Source of the DNA: Atopsyche davidsoni
Taxonomy: Eukaryota > Arthropoda > Insecta > Trichoptera > Hydrobiosidae
Assembly (NCBI GenBank): GCA_022113835.1
Contig: JAILWY010000007.1
Coordinates: 2,051,001 to 2,115,000 of the forward strand
Direction of reading: 5' to 3'
DNA length: 64,000 bases
Each line of letters opens with the position of its first letter. Position 1 is the first letter of the stretch. Under the pieces are notes generated by a model. It was not told the origin of the DNA. It worked only from the letters and a program-made list of their open reading frames with translations, and ran no database searches. The position numbers and the translations under genes were made by a program. This document shows positions 23,835-35,745 of the stretch, piece by piece.

Positions 23835-24085
23835 CAGGCAGTTCCTGTCCCGGCGGCGTGGGAGCGCAACCGGAAGCCTCTCCCGGGTCCTCCATTTTCT
23901 TCGCTTCCCCTCCCTTGGGGCGGGGCCACGTGGGGAGGGGAGGGGGTGAGAGGGAGGAGAGGGATGAGGGAGGAGAGTGAAGGGAGAGGAGGGCGAAGGG
24001 GAGGTGCGCGCGCCTTAAATCCATACAGGCCCGGCGGGTAATCCTTCCTTCAACTCGGCTTCCGAGAGGATTTGCGATTTCCTTG
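23835..24085. other. GC-rich island
   Basis: Sharply bounded GC-rich block containing a purine-rich G/A tract (23930-24005). Open frames on both strands are compositional. Possible CpG-rich regulatory element. Confidence 0.4.
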
Positions 24086-24089
24086 CCTT

Positions 24090-24885
24090 ATCAAAGGACC
24101 TTTATTTGTACACACCTAAAATATTCTAGTTATTTTTTTAAATAATAAACATGAACGCCTATATTACTAACCTTAAGCAGATAACCGAAATAATACCCAC
24201 TAGATTTAATATCGCAACTAGTTCCACTGATAAAATTATACTGGAATTCCACCCAAAAATATTTAACATATACAATCCAGTGCATATGTGATATTCTAAC
24301 ATGAACGGAACTTTCAAATTGGACTTAAAATAAAATTATAGTACAGGTAATACGCTAACTATAATATATAAAACATTATTTTTAAAGACTAAGACATGGA
24401 TGAATACAACAGCAGATAAATTGAAGTATTTTAAAGTAAGAAGATTGATTGTATTTGGCGTCTGGTAAAATCTGTGCGAGATATTTATGAACGCGGTGTA
24501 AGTCCTAACCTTCTAACTTTCGCTTGAAAAACAACACAGTCGTAAATTTCGCTGACCTTCGCATGAAATTATGAGAGTTTTTGTAATGTCTTCCTGAAAG
24601 ATCTGAGAGAGCTACTGTGCGTTGCAAATTTACCGCATTAAAAATAATCAGCCACTAAATTATGCAACGCGTTGAATACACGACTAAGGACAAACTGAAG
24701 TATATTCTGAAAAATTAAATTAAAAAGCTTGTAGTTTACTGAAAAATTATGAAAATCGGTTTAGTTATTTCTGGCTGCCAAAAATCAAATATGTGGAAAA
24801 TCTTAAAGATTTTAAAATCTCTTCGCATGTTTGATATGAAATAAATTATGTGTGGCACAGTAAGAAAGTCCCGTCGTTTCATATG
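24090..24885. other. AT-rich stretch, nothing recognised
   Basis: No feature supported. Confidence 0.4.
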
Positions 24886-24889
24886 ACGT

Positions 24890-24995
24890 GTTATGAGAGA
24901 GGCTGTCGGCGGGGGGCGCCTTATTAGTTTCTTGTTCCCGGGGGCATCATGGGGGGTTATTGGTTAAGCCGGGCAGGGGCGGACTGCCAAACTCG
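24890..24995. other. Short GC-rich island
   Basis: About 100 bp of G-rich sequence (GGCGGGGGGCGCC, CCCGGGGGCATCATGGGGGG) with AT-rich flanks. CNE-like, function unknown. Confidence 0.4.
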
Positions 24996-25439
24996 AATAT
25001 TATCTCTCACATATACCTAATTTATAAGCGAGAGCTTTGGAAATGAGATTTTCCAAACAAAATAAGCAGCAACTGCTTAGGCTTAAACAGTAAAAAAAAT
25101 ATGATAACACCTCTCGGGTTCCGAAGGCATAATCAGATCTGATAAATTTAATGGCTTCAACAAGATCAAGACCAATACACGACTGACTAATTTAATAAAT
25201 AAAACTCCACATTAGTACTCAACGATGTGAATGAAAATAATATAATACACGACGGACTAGTTTAACTTGTAATATACCATTTTTTATAAAATGTGATGAT
25301 CTGTAATTTAGTTGCTCAAACATATCGAAAGAAACTCTGTCCAAGAGTTAAGAAATTAAACATTGGACATTTTTCAAAAAGGTATGTCAGAAATATCAAA
25401 ATCAGATATTTACTTTGAAACGAAATCGGAAGTTTTTTT

Positions 25440-25640
25440 TATGATTTCGTCCATTCCATCCCCCGCTGGAGAGGGGATGATCTCGGCGGGTTAACAGGGA
25501 CATCTCTCTTCCTAGAGGGTCAAATAAGGGTCGCCTCTCCGGACAACGTACAGCCTCCACCCTCTGCCGCCCCACCCGGGATTATAGAGCCTTCGAGCAG
25601 TAGTCCTGACGTCAGGGGGTGGAAAACATAGCCTACCACT
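25440..25640. promoter_or_regulatory. GC-rich island with CRE palindrome
   Basis: GC-rich island ending in the 12-bp palindrome CCTGACGTCAGG (25605-25616), a full CRE/ATF-type core. Candidate regulatory element with no coding signal. Confidence 0.35.
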
Positions 25641-25644
25641 ATTA

Positions 25645-26230
25645 CTAGGATTCAGGATACCGGAACAACCTTTTTGCGAGATAAAAGCAATAATTTCATT
25701 TATACAAAGTGTATTTGTAATATAAAATAATTATTTTAAAAAATTCAGTAGCTGTAAACGCTGAATGAAGGAAGGCTTTTATATTTAAGGTTAAGGATAT
25801 TTTACGCGTATTAAGCATTTTTTCCAGTTATTTGATGCAATTTATTAAAATTAAAACTTAAATACTTCAGTCATAAAAACAACGCTTTAGTGAAAAACTA
25901 TGAATAGCAAATCAGTTGCTTTGAATACAGCAAAGCATTTTTTTTTTGTTTTAAAGATATTCAGGCATAATGTTGTAAAATCGTAAATTAAACTTTCGTA
26001 AGCATAACCTTAAATCAACGACTATAACAAGTTCGTTTTTTTTTTTTTTAATATTTGCTGATTAAATACAGCTTTTCATTTTTGGATTTACGGATTAGGC
26101 ATACGTAATTTTGTCAGGTCATATTATACATACCTGTTTTTATATTATAAATGATTCGACATAAAATATAACATATTGAAATAAGTGGATATTTGAATAG
26201 TTGTATCGGCTTACATAAGCACTCAATAAT
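25645..26230. other. AT-rich stretch, nothing recognised
   Basis: AT-rich with T runs near 26037. Nothing recognised. Confidence 0.4.
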
Positions 26231-26234
26231 GCAT

Positions 26235-26430
26235 TTCGACCCCCGGCGCCTGAAAGCCATTTGTGATAGCATCTCCGCGCGCGCCGGAAGTGACTTTATT
26301 GTTGCCTGGCGGGCGGGGGTGGTTCCGGGATAGGGGAGAGGCCGAGGGATGGTCGCGTGGCGGCCCGCTAATTGTGAGAAACATTGCTCATTTTAATTAC
26401 CCGACTGCGCTCTCACCCCAAGTGAGAACA
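26235..26430. other. GC-rich island
   Basis: CpG-rich block that grades into homeodomain-like AT cores (GCTAATTG, TTTAATTACC) at its right edge. This mix is common in arthropod conserved non-coding elements. No coding pattern. Confidence 0.38.
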
Positions 26431-26739
26431 CCGTTATTTTTTTGATTTTAGGGGTATTTTTGTAATTGTTTTGGTATATACATTAACTTCGCGTTTACAG
26501 GCTCACGGATGCGAAAATATATTTTTTTATACAAATATGAGACACCAAAGCCGAGAAAATCTGAGAAGAGAAGTCATCAGAAGATGCTGAAAGGGGAACA
26601 CCTTGTACTATACAAGGAAATCGCAGAAAGTCGAAAAGTGACGCGAGTATCTCACGGTTTTGAAATTTGACAAACAATTAACCGGTTGTTGATCGACAAG
26701 CGTGGGCTAAGTGAATATTGACACATCCCCAGGTTAAAC

Positions 26740-26885
26740 CCCAGTTAGCGCCCTTTGTTTGATCGACACGTCAGCAGTCCCTGTCATCCCTGTTTGCTCT
26801 GTCGGAGTGTGCCGGCATACTGCCTCCGCGGATGTAACGCCTCATCTCTGCAATTGCCGACCAAGCGTGGGAGAGTGTGATTAAA
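26740..26885. other. GC-elevated island
   Basis: GC-elevated segment with strings such as CCCTTTGTTTGATC and TGTCATCCCTG. Possible non-coding conserved element. Confidence 0.3.
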
Positions 26886-26986
26886 GATAATTGTTACACA
26901 GCTTTATTGGTTTACAATCAGGCTGTATTATAAGTTTTGAAATTGTGAGTTGAAATCGAAAAAAATCTTCAAGTTATACGTTATAC

Positions 26987-27352
26987 CACTGGTACGAACT
27001 GTAAATGGGAGTCTACGAGAGTGGATCCCATTTAAGCAGGACATCACCAAAATTTAGGCACTCCGTAAATGTCATAATTGAACACAGATTGAACCTATGT
27101 ACTTACATAATGCATGGTTTTTCTGCATGGAGAAGGGTTCCAATGCAGTTGTCAACCTTCTTACAAAAAAATAAATAGTTATTCAATCTTTACATACCGA
27201 CATAAAATATGGCGCACCCTGTATATCAGATGTCAAAAATATTTTTGAAGATGATGAATTTGTAAAAAATCGATATTTGCAAGGCAGGGGTCTGCGAAAG
27301 ACAGGAAAATTCAACGAGGGGTCGACGGGACAAAATAGTTTGGGAGCCTATG
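26987..27352. mobile_element. hAT-type MITE, shorter copy
   Basis: Bounded by a perfect 8-bp duplication CGTTATAC (26979-26986 and 27353-27360). The interior matches the copy at 56469: GAGAGTGGATCCCATTTAAG near the left, AGGGGTCGACGGGACAAAAT and AGTTTGG near the right. The 8-bp duplication is the hallmark of hAT elements. A 30-bp segment at 27193-27224 is shared with 39895-39926 and may be a separate insertion. Confidence 0.82.
27193..27224. repeat. Short shared TIR-like segment
   Basis: ACCGACATAAAATATGGCGC followed by ACCCTGTAT matches 39895-39926 with one difference. The complement starts ATACAGGGTGCGCC, like a Tc1/mariner terminus. Confidence 0.45.
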
Positions 27353-27360
27353 CGTTATAC

Positions 27361-27790
27361 CATTTCGTTCACGCATCACACTGCTGTCATAAAATATAAA
27401 ATATTTGTGATGAAAAAATATGATTAAATAATCTATATCAGTGAGTAATAATAAACTTCAAATATATGCAAATGTTCAAGCAAGACTAAATGCTGGTTTA
27501 GTTAAAAACCCATGGGAGTTATCAAATATTTGTCTAGCAACATAGTACATCGGTTTCATTGTTACATACAAGATTAATTTTTTTTCGTCGTTTACTGAAT
27601 GTAAAAATAAAAAAATAAAAAATAGCGAATAACGAGACTATGATGAATATAAACCTCTGCTCTACGTAAACATGGTTTAGCAAATGACTTAGCATAGCAC
27701 AGTGGGAGTTGCATCGCCCACTTAGCGCATTACCAATAAGCATACAAACACCCTTTCGGTACAAATTCCTTAACAAATATTAATTACATT
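27361..27790. other. AT-rich stretch, nothing recognised
   Basis: No feature supported. Confidence 0.4.
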
Positions 27791-27794
27791 AGTT

Positions 27795-27900
27795 GCAGTG
27801 TGCGAGGAGCGCGCACGTGCCGCCCTTGCGTATAGCACACTGTCGCAGAGTACCGCGGCACGCAGGGGCGTCCGGGGAGTCGATTCACTGTTTGGATAGT
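27795..27900. other. Short GC-rich island
   Basis: CpG-rich stretch with GCGCGCACGTGCCGCCC including an E-box CACGTG. Candidate regulatory element. Confidence 0.35.
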
Positions 27901-28099
27901 GATTCCTTTTGAGCGATATTAAATTAACTTACGGATTCATTAATGACCGCACTAATGGGATTCGGTTCATTACAACTTCTATGCATTACAAGTTTACAAC
28001 AGTTTCAGTTTTTCAAGCAGATTTAACAGTTTATGTTAATTGCAGTGCATAACATATATATTTTTATAAATTATTTATTTATTTACATTCCGCAGTTGA

Positions 28100-28420
28100 A
28101 CGAAGCTTCTGAAGCTTGGTGCAGAAGGAGTATCATATCTAAACGCCAGAGCTTTGTAAAGAAAGGATTATATAATAATGTTATTGGGCAAAACCAATAC
28201 GCAGACACTCATAAAATATGACAAATTTGATTGAAAATTAAAATATTTCTACTCGTTAGATTGAAATTTAAATATTTGGGGAACTGGACCAGGAAATTAA
28301 AGTGAGAATCTAAATAATAATTTGAGATATAACACTGAAATCTTGCTGGAAACCTCGCTAACCCACCATGAACACTGAAATGGTCACCTACCTCCTCTGA
28401 GGAGAGACGCTTGATGATGA
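28100..28420 (+). repeat. LINE-tail-sharing repeat, gapped copy
   Basis: The 5' part (CTAAACGCCAGAGCTTTGTA, CAATACGCAGAC) lies at 28118-28210. The tail (ACCATGAACACTGAAATGG, CCTCCTCTGAGGAGAGACGC) lies at 28365-28412, separated by about 150 bp of unrelated AT-rich sequence. Confidence 0.62.
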
Positions 28421-28554
28421 AGATTGTAAAAAAATATGCAAAATGAAGGCTGATTAGAAGCGTCGACTCTTAAGGTTGCTGTTGAAGCTCTGAGTAATGA
28501 TAACAATTAGGGTTTATCTGATTTTATCATGAAAACCAAATGTGATATTCAAAT

Positions 28555-28865
28555 CACCGATTCGGGGGGGAGGCTTCGATTGTGCTGCAGGTTTTTGTCT
28601 CACGCTCCTCGCTGGCAGGACAATGCATAGATAGCGCGAGGTCACGGAGACCGCATGCAACACCTGAGCTAATGGCGGCGCGTGCCCCCCCCCCTCCTCC
28701 CCTCCCCGCCGCTTCCGACGGCTTTGTTCCTCCTTCCGGCCGGCGGCTTTTGTTTGAGGGCGGCCATTTTGTGTGCTCTTTCGTGCCGCGGGGGGGTTCA
28801 AGTGACACTGGGCGGAAAACTAAGTCATTCGCTTCAACTGATATTTCCATTCAGGAAGCACTCGC
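28555..28865. other. GC-rich CpG-rich island
   Basis: Strongly GC-rich with C-run and G-run cores, sharply bounded by AT-rich DNA. Several overlapping open frames on both strands are compositional. Contains GCGGCCATTTTGTG, reminiscent of a promoter-type YY1 site, but no transcript evidence is visible. Confidence 0.4.
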
Positions 28866-29019
28866 GTTGATACTCAGAGTTCTTCGGAAGTCTTTTTTAA
28901 TTAAATTAAAAAAATTTAATAAATTAAAACAGATTTGATCATGCTTTGCTTTAATACATTATTTTTAATACAATGTTTACACTAATAGAAGAGTATCAAA
29001 CAAAATGTTAGCTATTAGG

Positions 29020-29290
29020 CTGAATAGGCTGGCGACTATTTCACTGAGCATATACTCGTGCTGAGGCAGTGTTCATGGTATTTTAAGTGGAAAATAGTGA
29101 AGTGGGTCCTTCTACACCGCAGTTTTATATTGGTATTTCTGCTGCCCAATAGCATTTTAATTTATAAGTCTTTAATTACAAAGCTCTGGCGTTACTAATG
29201 CAGCAAGCTACAAAAGCAATACTACCTTGACACATCCCTTCACAATCATTCCAAGTCCACTACACTATTACTGTTCTTTTACACACGCTT
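29020..29290 (-). repeat. LINE-tail-sharing repeat, near-full copy
   Basis: On the minus strand it runs from AATAGTGTAGTGGACTTGG through ACGCCAGAGCTTTGTAA, CAATATAAAACTGCGGTGTA and CCTCAGCACGAGTATATGC to GAAATAGTCGCCAGCCT. It is one of the two most complete copies in the window. Confidence 0.75.
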
Positions 29291-29419
29291 AGGTTACAGT
29301 AAACACATTTAATAAAAAATATACTATCTCCACCCTCATCGAACACCTTTACAAGATATGCCAACAGCGCAATAAAAATAAATCTTGGTAAAAATAAAGG
29401 ATACGACTGTAGCATTTAA

Positions 29420-29610
29420 ACCGCCCCGCCTCACTCACCCCGCGTGTAATCGGTGTTTTTATTTAATAGCACGTAATATAATTTGTCTCGATGACAAATA
29501 TTATTCCGCGAGGCGCCTCTGGGAAGCGCCGGTGACACAAAAACTTTAAATTAATTGCCACCAGCGACCCGCGAGGGGCGGGTTAGCCGATTTAGCCGTA
29601 TGAAAAAAAA
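29420..29610. other. GC-elevated island
   Basis: CpG-containing segments (CCGCCCCGCCTCACTCACCC, GCGAGGCGCCTCTGGGAAGC) in AT-rich DNA. Candidate non-coding element. Confidence 0.3.
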
Positions 29611-29651
29611 ATACAAAGAATTTTGTGCTAGGACCCAGATCAGGGAAATTC

Positions 29652-29687
29652 CTGAAAGAGGTCGCAACACGGAGACCGAAACGTCAG
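29652..29687 (+). ncRNA. Hammerhead-like motif, degenerate
   Basis: CUGAAAGA replaces the CUGAUGA box. Stem II is GGUC/GACC around a 10-base loop, followed by GAAACGUC. Same architecture as the motif at 49821 on the minus strand. Key box residues are altered, so cleavage is unlikely. Confidence 0.4.
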
Positions 29688-29769
29688 AGGAATGTACACC
29701 TCGAGTAGCGGTACACAGGAAAAACCGAATCAACTCATAACATCGACTGCCAAAACCTACACTGATTGT

Positions 29770-30190
29770 CATATTAAATCCGCATTTTTTACCGATATAG
29801 ATTTAATGTGTATATAATATTTTATTAATTGATCTACACTTAAATACAACTTAAAAAATCCGTGAATTTACGCTCACATCAAATCAAATCTCACGCGTAT
29901 CGAATATACGATACCAGATCAAAATAAAAACTGCTGATTTTTGTAAAGCTTGTAGTAGAATATTACTTTTGATTGTAGATGCATTTATTTTATAGTATTT
30001 CAGATTTTCCACCGAGACGTTGCGAGCTCGCTGAAGAGACATCGCTAAGCTGTTAAAATTTGTAAAGTTTTACTTCAAACGCTTTGAAGTGTATGATTGA
30101 TATTAGAAATAAACTTATTTAATAAAATATTATTCTTAATAAAAATACTCGAGTCCATAAATAATCCAAACAATGTCCGCGAGTTCTCCA
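29770..30190. other. AT-rich stretch, nothing recognised
   Basis: No feature supported. Confidence 0.4.
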
Positions 30191-30194
30191 TTTA

Positions 30195-30420
30195 TATTTT
30201 GTCAGTTGGCCTCCCCGAACCGCAGATATTTTTTTCCGTCCGCGCAAATATAAAATATTCGGCGAGGAAGACGCAGATGAGGGATCGGAGACGGAAGCGA
30301 TCCATTCCGGCGGGGATGAGGGAAGCTGGAGGGGGTGGGGGCACCGGAAGTCATCCATAAGCCGCCGCTCGCAACGCTACCGCACTTTATGTTTACGATT
30401 ACTTTTGTCCGTCTGCAGTT
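30195..30420. other. GC-elevated island
   Basis: CpG-rich segment with GGAGGGGGTGGGGGC. Open frames of 75-90 codons lie on both strands with no recognisable domain. Confidence 0.35.
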
Positions 30421-30614
30421 TACTTGCACAATGTGAAAAAAATCAAATATCTCAGATTTATGCGAATTGTTATTGTTTATATTACAAATTATTAGGTTTG
30501 ATCGTCAATAATCCGAACAAACCTTTGATTATCCGAACCACAGATTAAAAACACTTTTTTGATTCGTCATACTTCATTACGAACGTATTGAACAAATTTT
30601 ATGCAAAGTTGTAT

Positions 30615-30805
30615 ACATTTATGTCTTATTTTTTGGAATGGACGTCAATCAGATGCGTATTTATTACCCATTACGGGTTTATTATATTATTACATGATTT
30701 GTGTGGGATTTGAAACCAAATGTAAACCTGGGGGTGTGGGTTCAAATCCCACACAAATCACGATGATATTTTTCTGAGAGTTTCTTGCCTAATCATATTA
30801 GTAAC
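30615..30805 (+). mobile_element. TIR element copy with duplicated tRNA-like head
   Basis: Starts with the flanking module (GTCAATCAGATGCGTATTTA). An inverted pair of box B regions follows: GGATTTGAAACC on one side and a perfect GGTTCAAATCC (30739-30749) on the other, forming a hairpin at 30695-30770. The right-arm piece CGATGATATTTTTCTGAGAG follows. Confidence 0.7.
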
Positions 30806-30999
30806 TGTACACAATTAATAAATCATATTTTACTCATATTAAAATAATATATAAAAAAGCTTCTACTGCACGCCACTGAAAAATCTAATAGTATATTAAA
30901 AGCAATCAGTGAAAAAAATATGTGCTTCTGTAGGATTTATAAGCGTGTTATTTTCGTGAAAAAAAACGCTAGAGTATTATCATAGTAGAGTACAAATTC

Positions 31000-31185
31000 G
31001 ACTCTTCTTTCAGCGAAGTTTCGGCAAAAAAACATCCGGAAGTTCGCCGGCGGAAACGGACCGTCTCTGCCTCCGCCGCGCAAGGGTTAACGACAATCCT
31101 CGTTACGGCCGTTATTTGCCTGCCGTTAGTCGCTACTGTTAGCCTCCGGCTCGCGGGGCTAACGAGCATCGCTGAAGTTTAAACT
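31000..31185. other. GC-rich island
   Basis: CpG-rich segment with regularly spaced CGG and CGTTA motifs. No coding match. Confidence 0.35.
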
Positions 31186-31300
31186 TGGGATTAATGAATT
31201 AGTCTTGGGATGAATAATAGCCACGAAAATAATTAATGTTCCTAGTTATTCAAATTAGGTTTAAATATTTAGCTTAATTTATTATGATATAAAAAAAAGT

Positions 31301-31481
31301 TGACTTAAAGAAACTCTCAGAAAAATATCATCGTGATTTGTGTGGGATGAGATTTTACGATGATATTTTTCTGAGAGTTTCTTTAAGTCATCTTCTATAT
31401 ATGAACTAATGTGCCTAATCATATTAGTAATAATATAATAAACCCGTAGTGGGTAATAAATACGCATCTGATTGACCAATC
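31301..31481. mobile_element. Inverted dimer of TIR element arms (hairpin)
   Basis: GACTTAAAGAAACTCTCAGA with AAAATATC and its reverse complement form an arm of about 35 bp around a short loop that still holds GATTTGTGTGGGAT, the box B flank. The right arm continues to TAATATAATA and the flanking module (to 31481). It is shaped like the hairpin at 47111. Confidence 0.75.
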
Positions 31482-31779
31482 CGTAATAGACATAAAAAAG
31501 GTGATATGACAATGCTTAGAATATAAAGAAATTATGGCAGGAGCTTGCTTACACCGTATTATAAAATAACAAACATTGATAGATAAACGGTTAGGAGATT
31601 ATGAATATTCAGTTCGTGTTTCAGTAAACCCTCTTGTGACTAAGTGGCATATAAGGTAACATAAACAAGGTATATTTAATTAAAAATAGTACATGTTCAA
31701 GTGAAAATCTTCTGGTAAATTTTTTATAGTATACACCCAAAAAACATGATAAGTTGAACGCGGTTATCGCTTACCGCTT

Positions 31780-32080
31780 GAAAACTTTAAAAAGGTGAAA
31801 TTGTTAGTCTCAGTCGGATGTTGAGTTTCGATATCACTCGCTTGTGGAAACGGCATAAAACTAGGCATTTATAGGTTGAGATCGTTGCTCCCATTTAAGG
31901 GTAGTTTTAGTTTTCTCGTTCAACTACGACGGTCGTAAGTATCGGTTCTCGATGCGGAGCCTCCTCCAGAGGTATTGAGAACTCCCCCGCAAGACGTGCG
32001 TAACGTCTTTTACGAGGTTGTTTGCGCCGTGAACGGACGATTTATACGGCGCTCCAATAAAACGCCCAACGATCCTGCTA
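31780..32080. other. GC-elevated segment with small inverted repeats
   Basis: Contains nested short stems, for example AAGACGTGCGTAACGTCTT and GTTCTCGATG..TATTGAGAAC. It may be part of an unrecognised DNA transposon end or a non-coding element. Confidence 0.3.
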
Positions 32081-32139
32081 TTACTTTATTCTACCAACTT
32101 GTTCTATAAACATTGCGACTTTTAAAAATATTATTTCAG

Positions 32140-32205
32140 CTAATCGTGTTCCAGTGGTATGCACGCTGGCTTGCCTAGGGTTCATATCCTGCTCGAGCGG
32201 CTAGA
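32140..32205 (+). repeat. tRNA-derived SINE head
   Basis: TTCCAGTGGTATGCACGCTG (box A-like) is followed at tRNA spacing by GGTTCATATCC (box B with two changes from consensus). Arms do not pair fully, so it is a SINE head or tRNA pseudogene. Confidence 0.5.
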
Positions 32206-32464
32206 CTCATTTTATTTAAACTTGCTTCCTCTGCTTTGACTTCCTTGTTTTACAGGGAAAATTATCAGAGAGTGGGTGTCTGACGTAGGCTTTTAAAGGT
32301 GCAAATTTATTTTATACTATTTGAATTATGAAATTCTGCTGATCGCACATAAGCACAAAATTGTTTTATGGGTTGATATCGCTTGCTGCAATTCTTCACA
32401 TACCTGAAAAGACAGAAATAAAAAAAAAAATTAGTAAACCAACTGAGACACTTAGAATATAAAG

Positions 32465-33112
32465 TACATTCTCGTAGACGGCTACTATCAAACTGACGAC
32501 GAAACATGGATCCACTGGTACACACCAGAGACCAAGGAACAGTCGAAACAATGGACTTCACCCGGCGAACGCACTCCGAAGAAGACGAAGACTGTCCTAT
32601 CGGCCGGAAAGGTGATGGCCACCGTTTTCTGAGATTCACAAGGTGTGATCTACATTGACTACCTGGAGAAGGGCAAAACGGTCACAGGGCTCTACTATGC
32701 CGAATTATTGGGCCGATTCGACGCCGAATTGCAAAAAAAAAAAAACGGCCCCATTTGGCGAAGAAAAAAGTGCTCTTCCACCATGACAACGCTCACCGGC
32801 TCACACCTCACACAAATTGGTCGAATTGCACTACGAACTGCTCCCCCATCCACCGTATTCTCCAGATTTGGACCCGTGAGATTTTTTTTGTTTCCAATCT
32901 TGAAAAAGTCACTCGCCGGGCGGAAATTTAAGTCGAATGAGGAGATCATCGCCGCCACGGAGGCCTACTTTGCAGACCCCGAGAAAACGTATTTTTCAGA
33001 TGGGTTAAAGAAGTTGGAGCATCGCTGGGTCAAGTGTATCGAGCTAAAAGAAGACCGCCTTATCGGACCGCTCTCGTATATATTTGTACACAAGTTAATA
33101 CGTTGTAGATAG
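32465..33112 (+). pseudogene. Irritans-type mariner transposase remnant
   Basis: A DDE transposase half whose sequence closely follows well-known irritans mariners. DDETWIHWYTPETKEQSKQW opens it, with the first catalytic Asp at 32498-32500. GKVMATVF, then a TGG-to-TGA stop (32630-32632), then GVIYIDYLEKGKTVTG follow. The frame is lost at a run of 13 A (32733-32745) and regained near a run of 8 T (32882-32890). The second Asp (VLFHHDNA) and third region (YSPDLDP-stop-DFF) lie in the shifted frame between. The C-terminus (KFKSNEEIIAATEAYFADPE, KLEHRWVKCIELK) is in the first frame. The DNA-binding half is absent. The few simple lesions suggest moderate age. Confidence 0.88.
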
Positions 33113-33219
33113 TCTCATTCAAAAGCTCCCCTACCCCAAGTGATAATCATTTGGCCGATATTCAGAAACGCTCATATCGTTGTAACGATATATATAAAGA
33201 GGAAGGTAACTTATGAAGG

Positions 33220-33365
33220 CTGTGCGGCCAGTTCCTCATTGTTTGGGGCCATCCATTACCGGGACCCTCCCCAAAAGCGCATCTGCCCGCAAGTCACGCC
33301 TCCTGGGGCAGCGCCAGAGCCTTCTGGGCTGCCCGGCCACCCCCAGCGGACTTGAATGGAGGACC
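33220..33365. other. GC-rich island
   Basis: GC-rich block directly downstream of the mariner remnant. No coding or repeat match recognised. Confidence 0.35.
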
Positions 33366-33369
33366 TTTA

Positions 33370-35510
33370 TGATGTAACTTTAATTGTCCGACGCAAATCA
33401 GGGGCGGAATATGACTTGCGGTAAGATGCATTGAAGGATCGATTGTTGTCAACAATATGCCGACAAGTAAACGCTACACACGTGAAGACACAATAAAATC
33501 TTATATATATATATATATATAAAGATTTTACTCATAGCTTAAATAATTTTTTTTTTCACGTGTATTTTTCTTTTATTTGAAACGTTTGCTAAAAAAAAAA
33601 CACTAGGCATCAAAAGTATTTTGGGAATATGTATACATTTTATATTTTAAAACTTTTCAATTTATATGTAAAATACAATATAATAATAAAAAAAAGTTCA
33701 CACTTTTTCTGCATGCACGTATATTTATTTAGGAATCCATCTATCTGTATTAAAAATGATAAAAGGTAGTTTTTAGATAACCGTCATATTTATGGCGCAA
33801 AAGGTTGCCCTCAAAAGCAGATGTCTTTTTCTTTGGTGGAATCCTTAAATTTCAAGTTATTTCCAAAGAGGAGTCACACTTACTGAATTAGCAACGATCA
33901 AACGCCCTTCCCCTAAATACCCTCGTATTTATGTCCATTTCCGGTTATAATTCGCCAAAGGGCGGTTTTACAGACAAATTTCCATTGTGAAAGATGACAA
34001 AGACTCTGAAGAATACTTGCAGCACTGAAAACGACGACGTAATAAAGCTTCGCTTCGTTTGTGTTTTTTTTATATTAAATACATTAAAATAAAACTATTT
34101 AAATAAACACATAACCTATATTTATTTATTTAATTTTTTGTTTGTTTGGATAATTGGTAATTTGTTTTTCATTTCGTAATTACTGTAATGTTAAAAACTG
34201 CAAGTCGGTAAGTAATACTATAGTAATATCAGAAAAAATTGTCTGAAAAGTTATATATTTTTAGGGTAACTTATTTCATCTTAACATATAACAACTTAAA
34301 GAGCAATAACCGATATTGCGGTTCTCTATCCGAAAGGTAAACACGATAAAAAAAAAATTCCAACTATTATCTGCAAACTATGGAGCCGTTTCTTTTACAT
34401 ATTTAAATTATACAGTAAAAATTTCTAAAAACTATCTCTTTCTTAATAAATGAAGGGGTTTACTCTTACAATGATGCAATCAAAACACAGTAAGTTTCAT
34501 ATGCAAAGAGTGATTATTGTTGTACGAGTAGAGCTGCTATTAAATTAATCAATATATCTCACCTTTACCAACCGCAAGACAGAATCTAGGATTCACTGAA
34601 GTATGGTGGTTCACCGCCATGAAAGCGAAAGACCACAGAGACATGGTAATTACTGAGTTTACTTCATAGTATGATGCAACAGATGTGCTTTATATGCACG
34701 AGTATTCTATAATTTAACCCAATCAAGTCGGAGCAAATAGAATTGCGTATTTTTGGATTCTAATCTGAACGTGTGAGTAAAAAAAATCTGTTGATATTTC
34801 TTCAGGAAATTCTGGTCTACAGGGTGGGGAGAATGTATGTTTAAAAATTAACTATTTATTTTCGATATTAGTTAAATTATTTCATGTATAGTTTGAAAGA
34901 AGGCTAACTGAAATAGTTATGAAATATTGACTGAAAAGTTCAATAAATTATGATTACATACGGACGAATATTTCCAATACATCTAAGCTCTGATTATCTT
35001 GACGATAAATCTATAAACGTAACAGTAGAAGCTGCAAGCGGACAAAGCAAGAAACAATCCGATCTATAGATATACATTTTTTGTTTTTAATATAAGCTAA
35101 TAATGTTTTACTCTAGAAATGTATACACATAACTCATTAATATTAAATAAAAACAGATAAAAGACATAGGGAAGGTAGTCTGGCCTGAAGTTGACAACAG
35201 TGAGTGGTCTGCGTAAACCTGGCAATGACATCGAACAGAAACTAAACATTCCGATCTATTCCTGATCCGTATTGTTATCTCACACTTGCGATGATATCAT
35301 TCAATGAATCACTCGTTTCTTACTAAGAAAACAGCAGACATTATGGCTACACAATAAAAAAATATATATATTATTCATCTGAGATTTTTTAGTCCAACAA
35401 GTTTTTATCTCATCGTTCTTGACAGCTGACTCACAATTGTTTTAAATACAATCGTTAAAGATATCGAGGCCAGCAACATGACCGTTAATTCCTACCCAAG
35501 TAAATAATAT
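33370..35510. other. Gene-free AT-rich stretch
   Basis: Over 2 kb without a recognisable gene or shared repeat. A (TA)n of about 9 units lies at 33503-33521. Confidence 0.4.
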
Positions 35511-35514
35511 TCAC

Positions 35515-35585
35515 TACTCTTTAAGCTGGCTTGTTGGCTCTTGATCGAGAGGTCTCCGGTTCGATGCGTTGCTTGTCAATACAAA
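35515..35585 (+). repeat. tRNA-like SINE head
   Basis: GGTCTCCGGTTCGATGCGTT contains GGTTCGATGCG, a near-consensus box B. GGCTTGTTGGCTCTTGATCG upstream is a weak box A. Part of a pair with the minus-strand head at 35650. Confidence 0.42.
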
Positions 35586-35649
35586 TAATAATTAGACACA
35601 ACGGAATTTACCACAATGTATAAATTAAAACCAATATTCAAGGGTTTTT

Positions 35650-35745
35650 TACACAAATTCATCGAGATCCCTAAGTATGAGTTCTAATCACTAGACCACG
35701 AGACGACAATGCATCAACTCCAATCGTTTCTCTTCACCGGTTGGC
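35650..35745 (-). repeat. tRNA-derived SINE head
   Basis: On the minus strand CGTGGTCTAGTGATTAGAAC is a strong box A and GGGATCTCGATGAATTTG lies at the box B position. The related plus-strand copy is at 36560. Confidence 0.55.

Noticed and set aside
28554..28938. Several opposing 60-118 codon frames
   Set aside because: They overlap on both strands in a GC-rich island. None has a recognisable motif.
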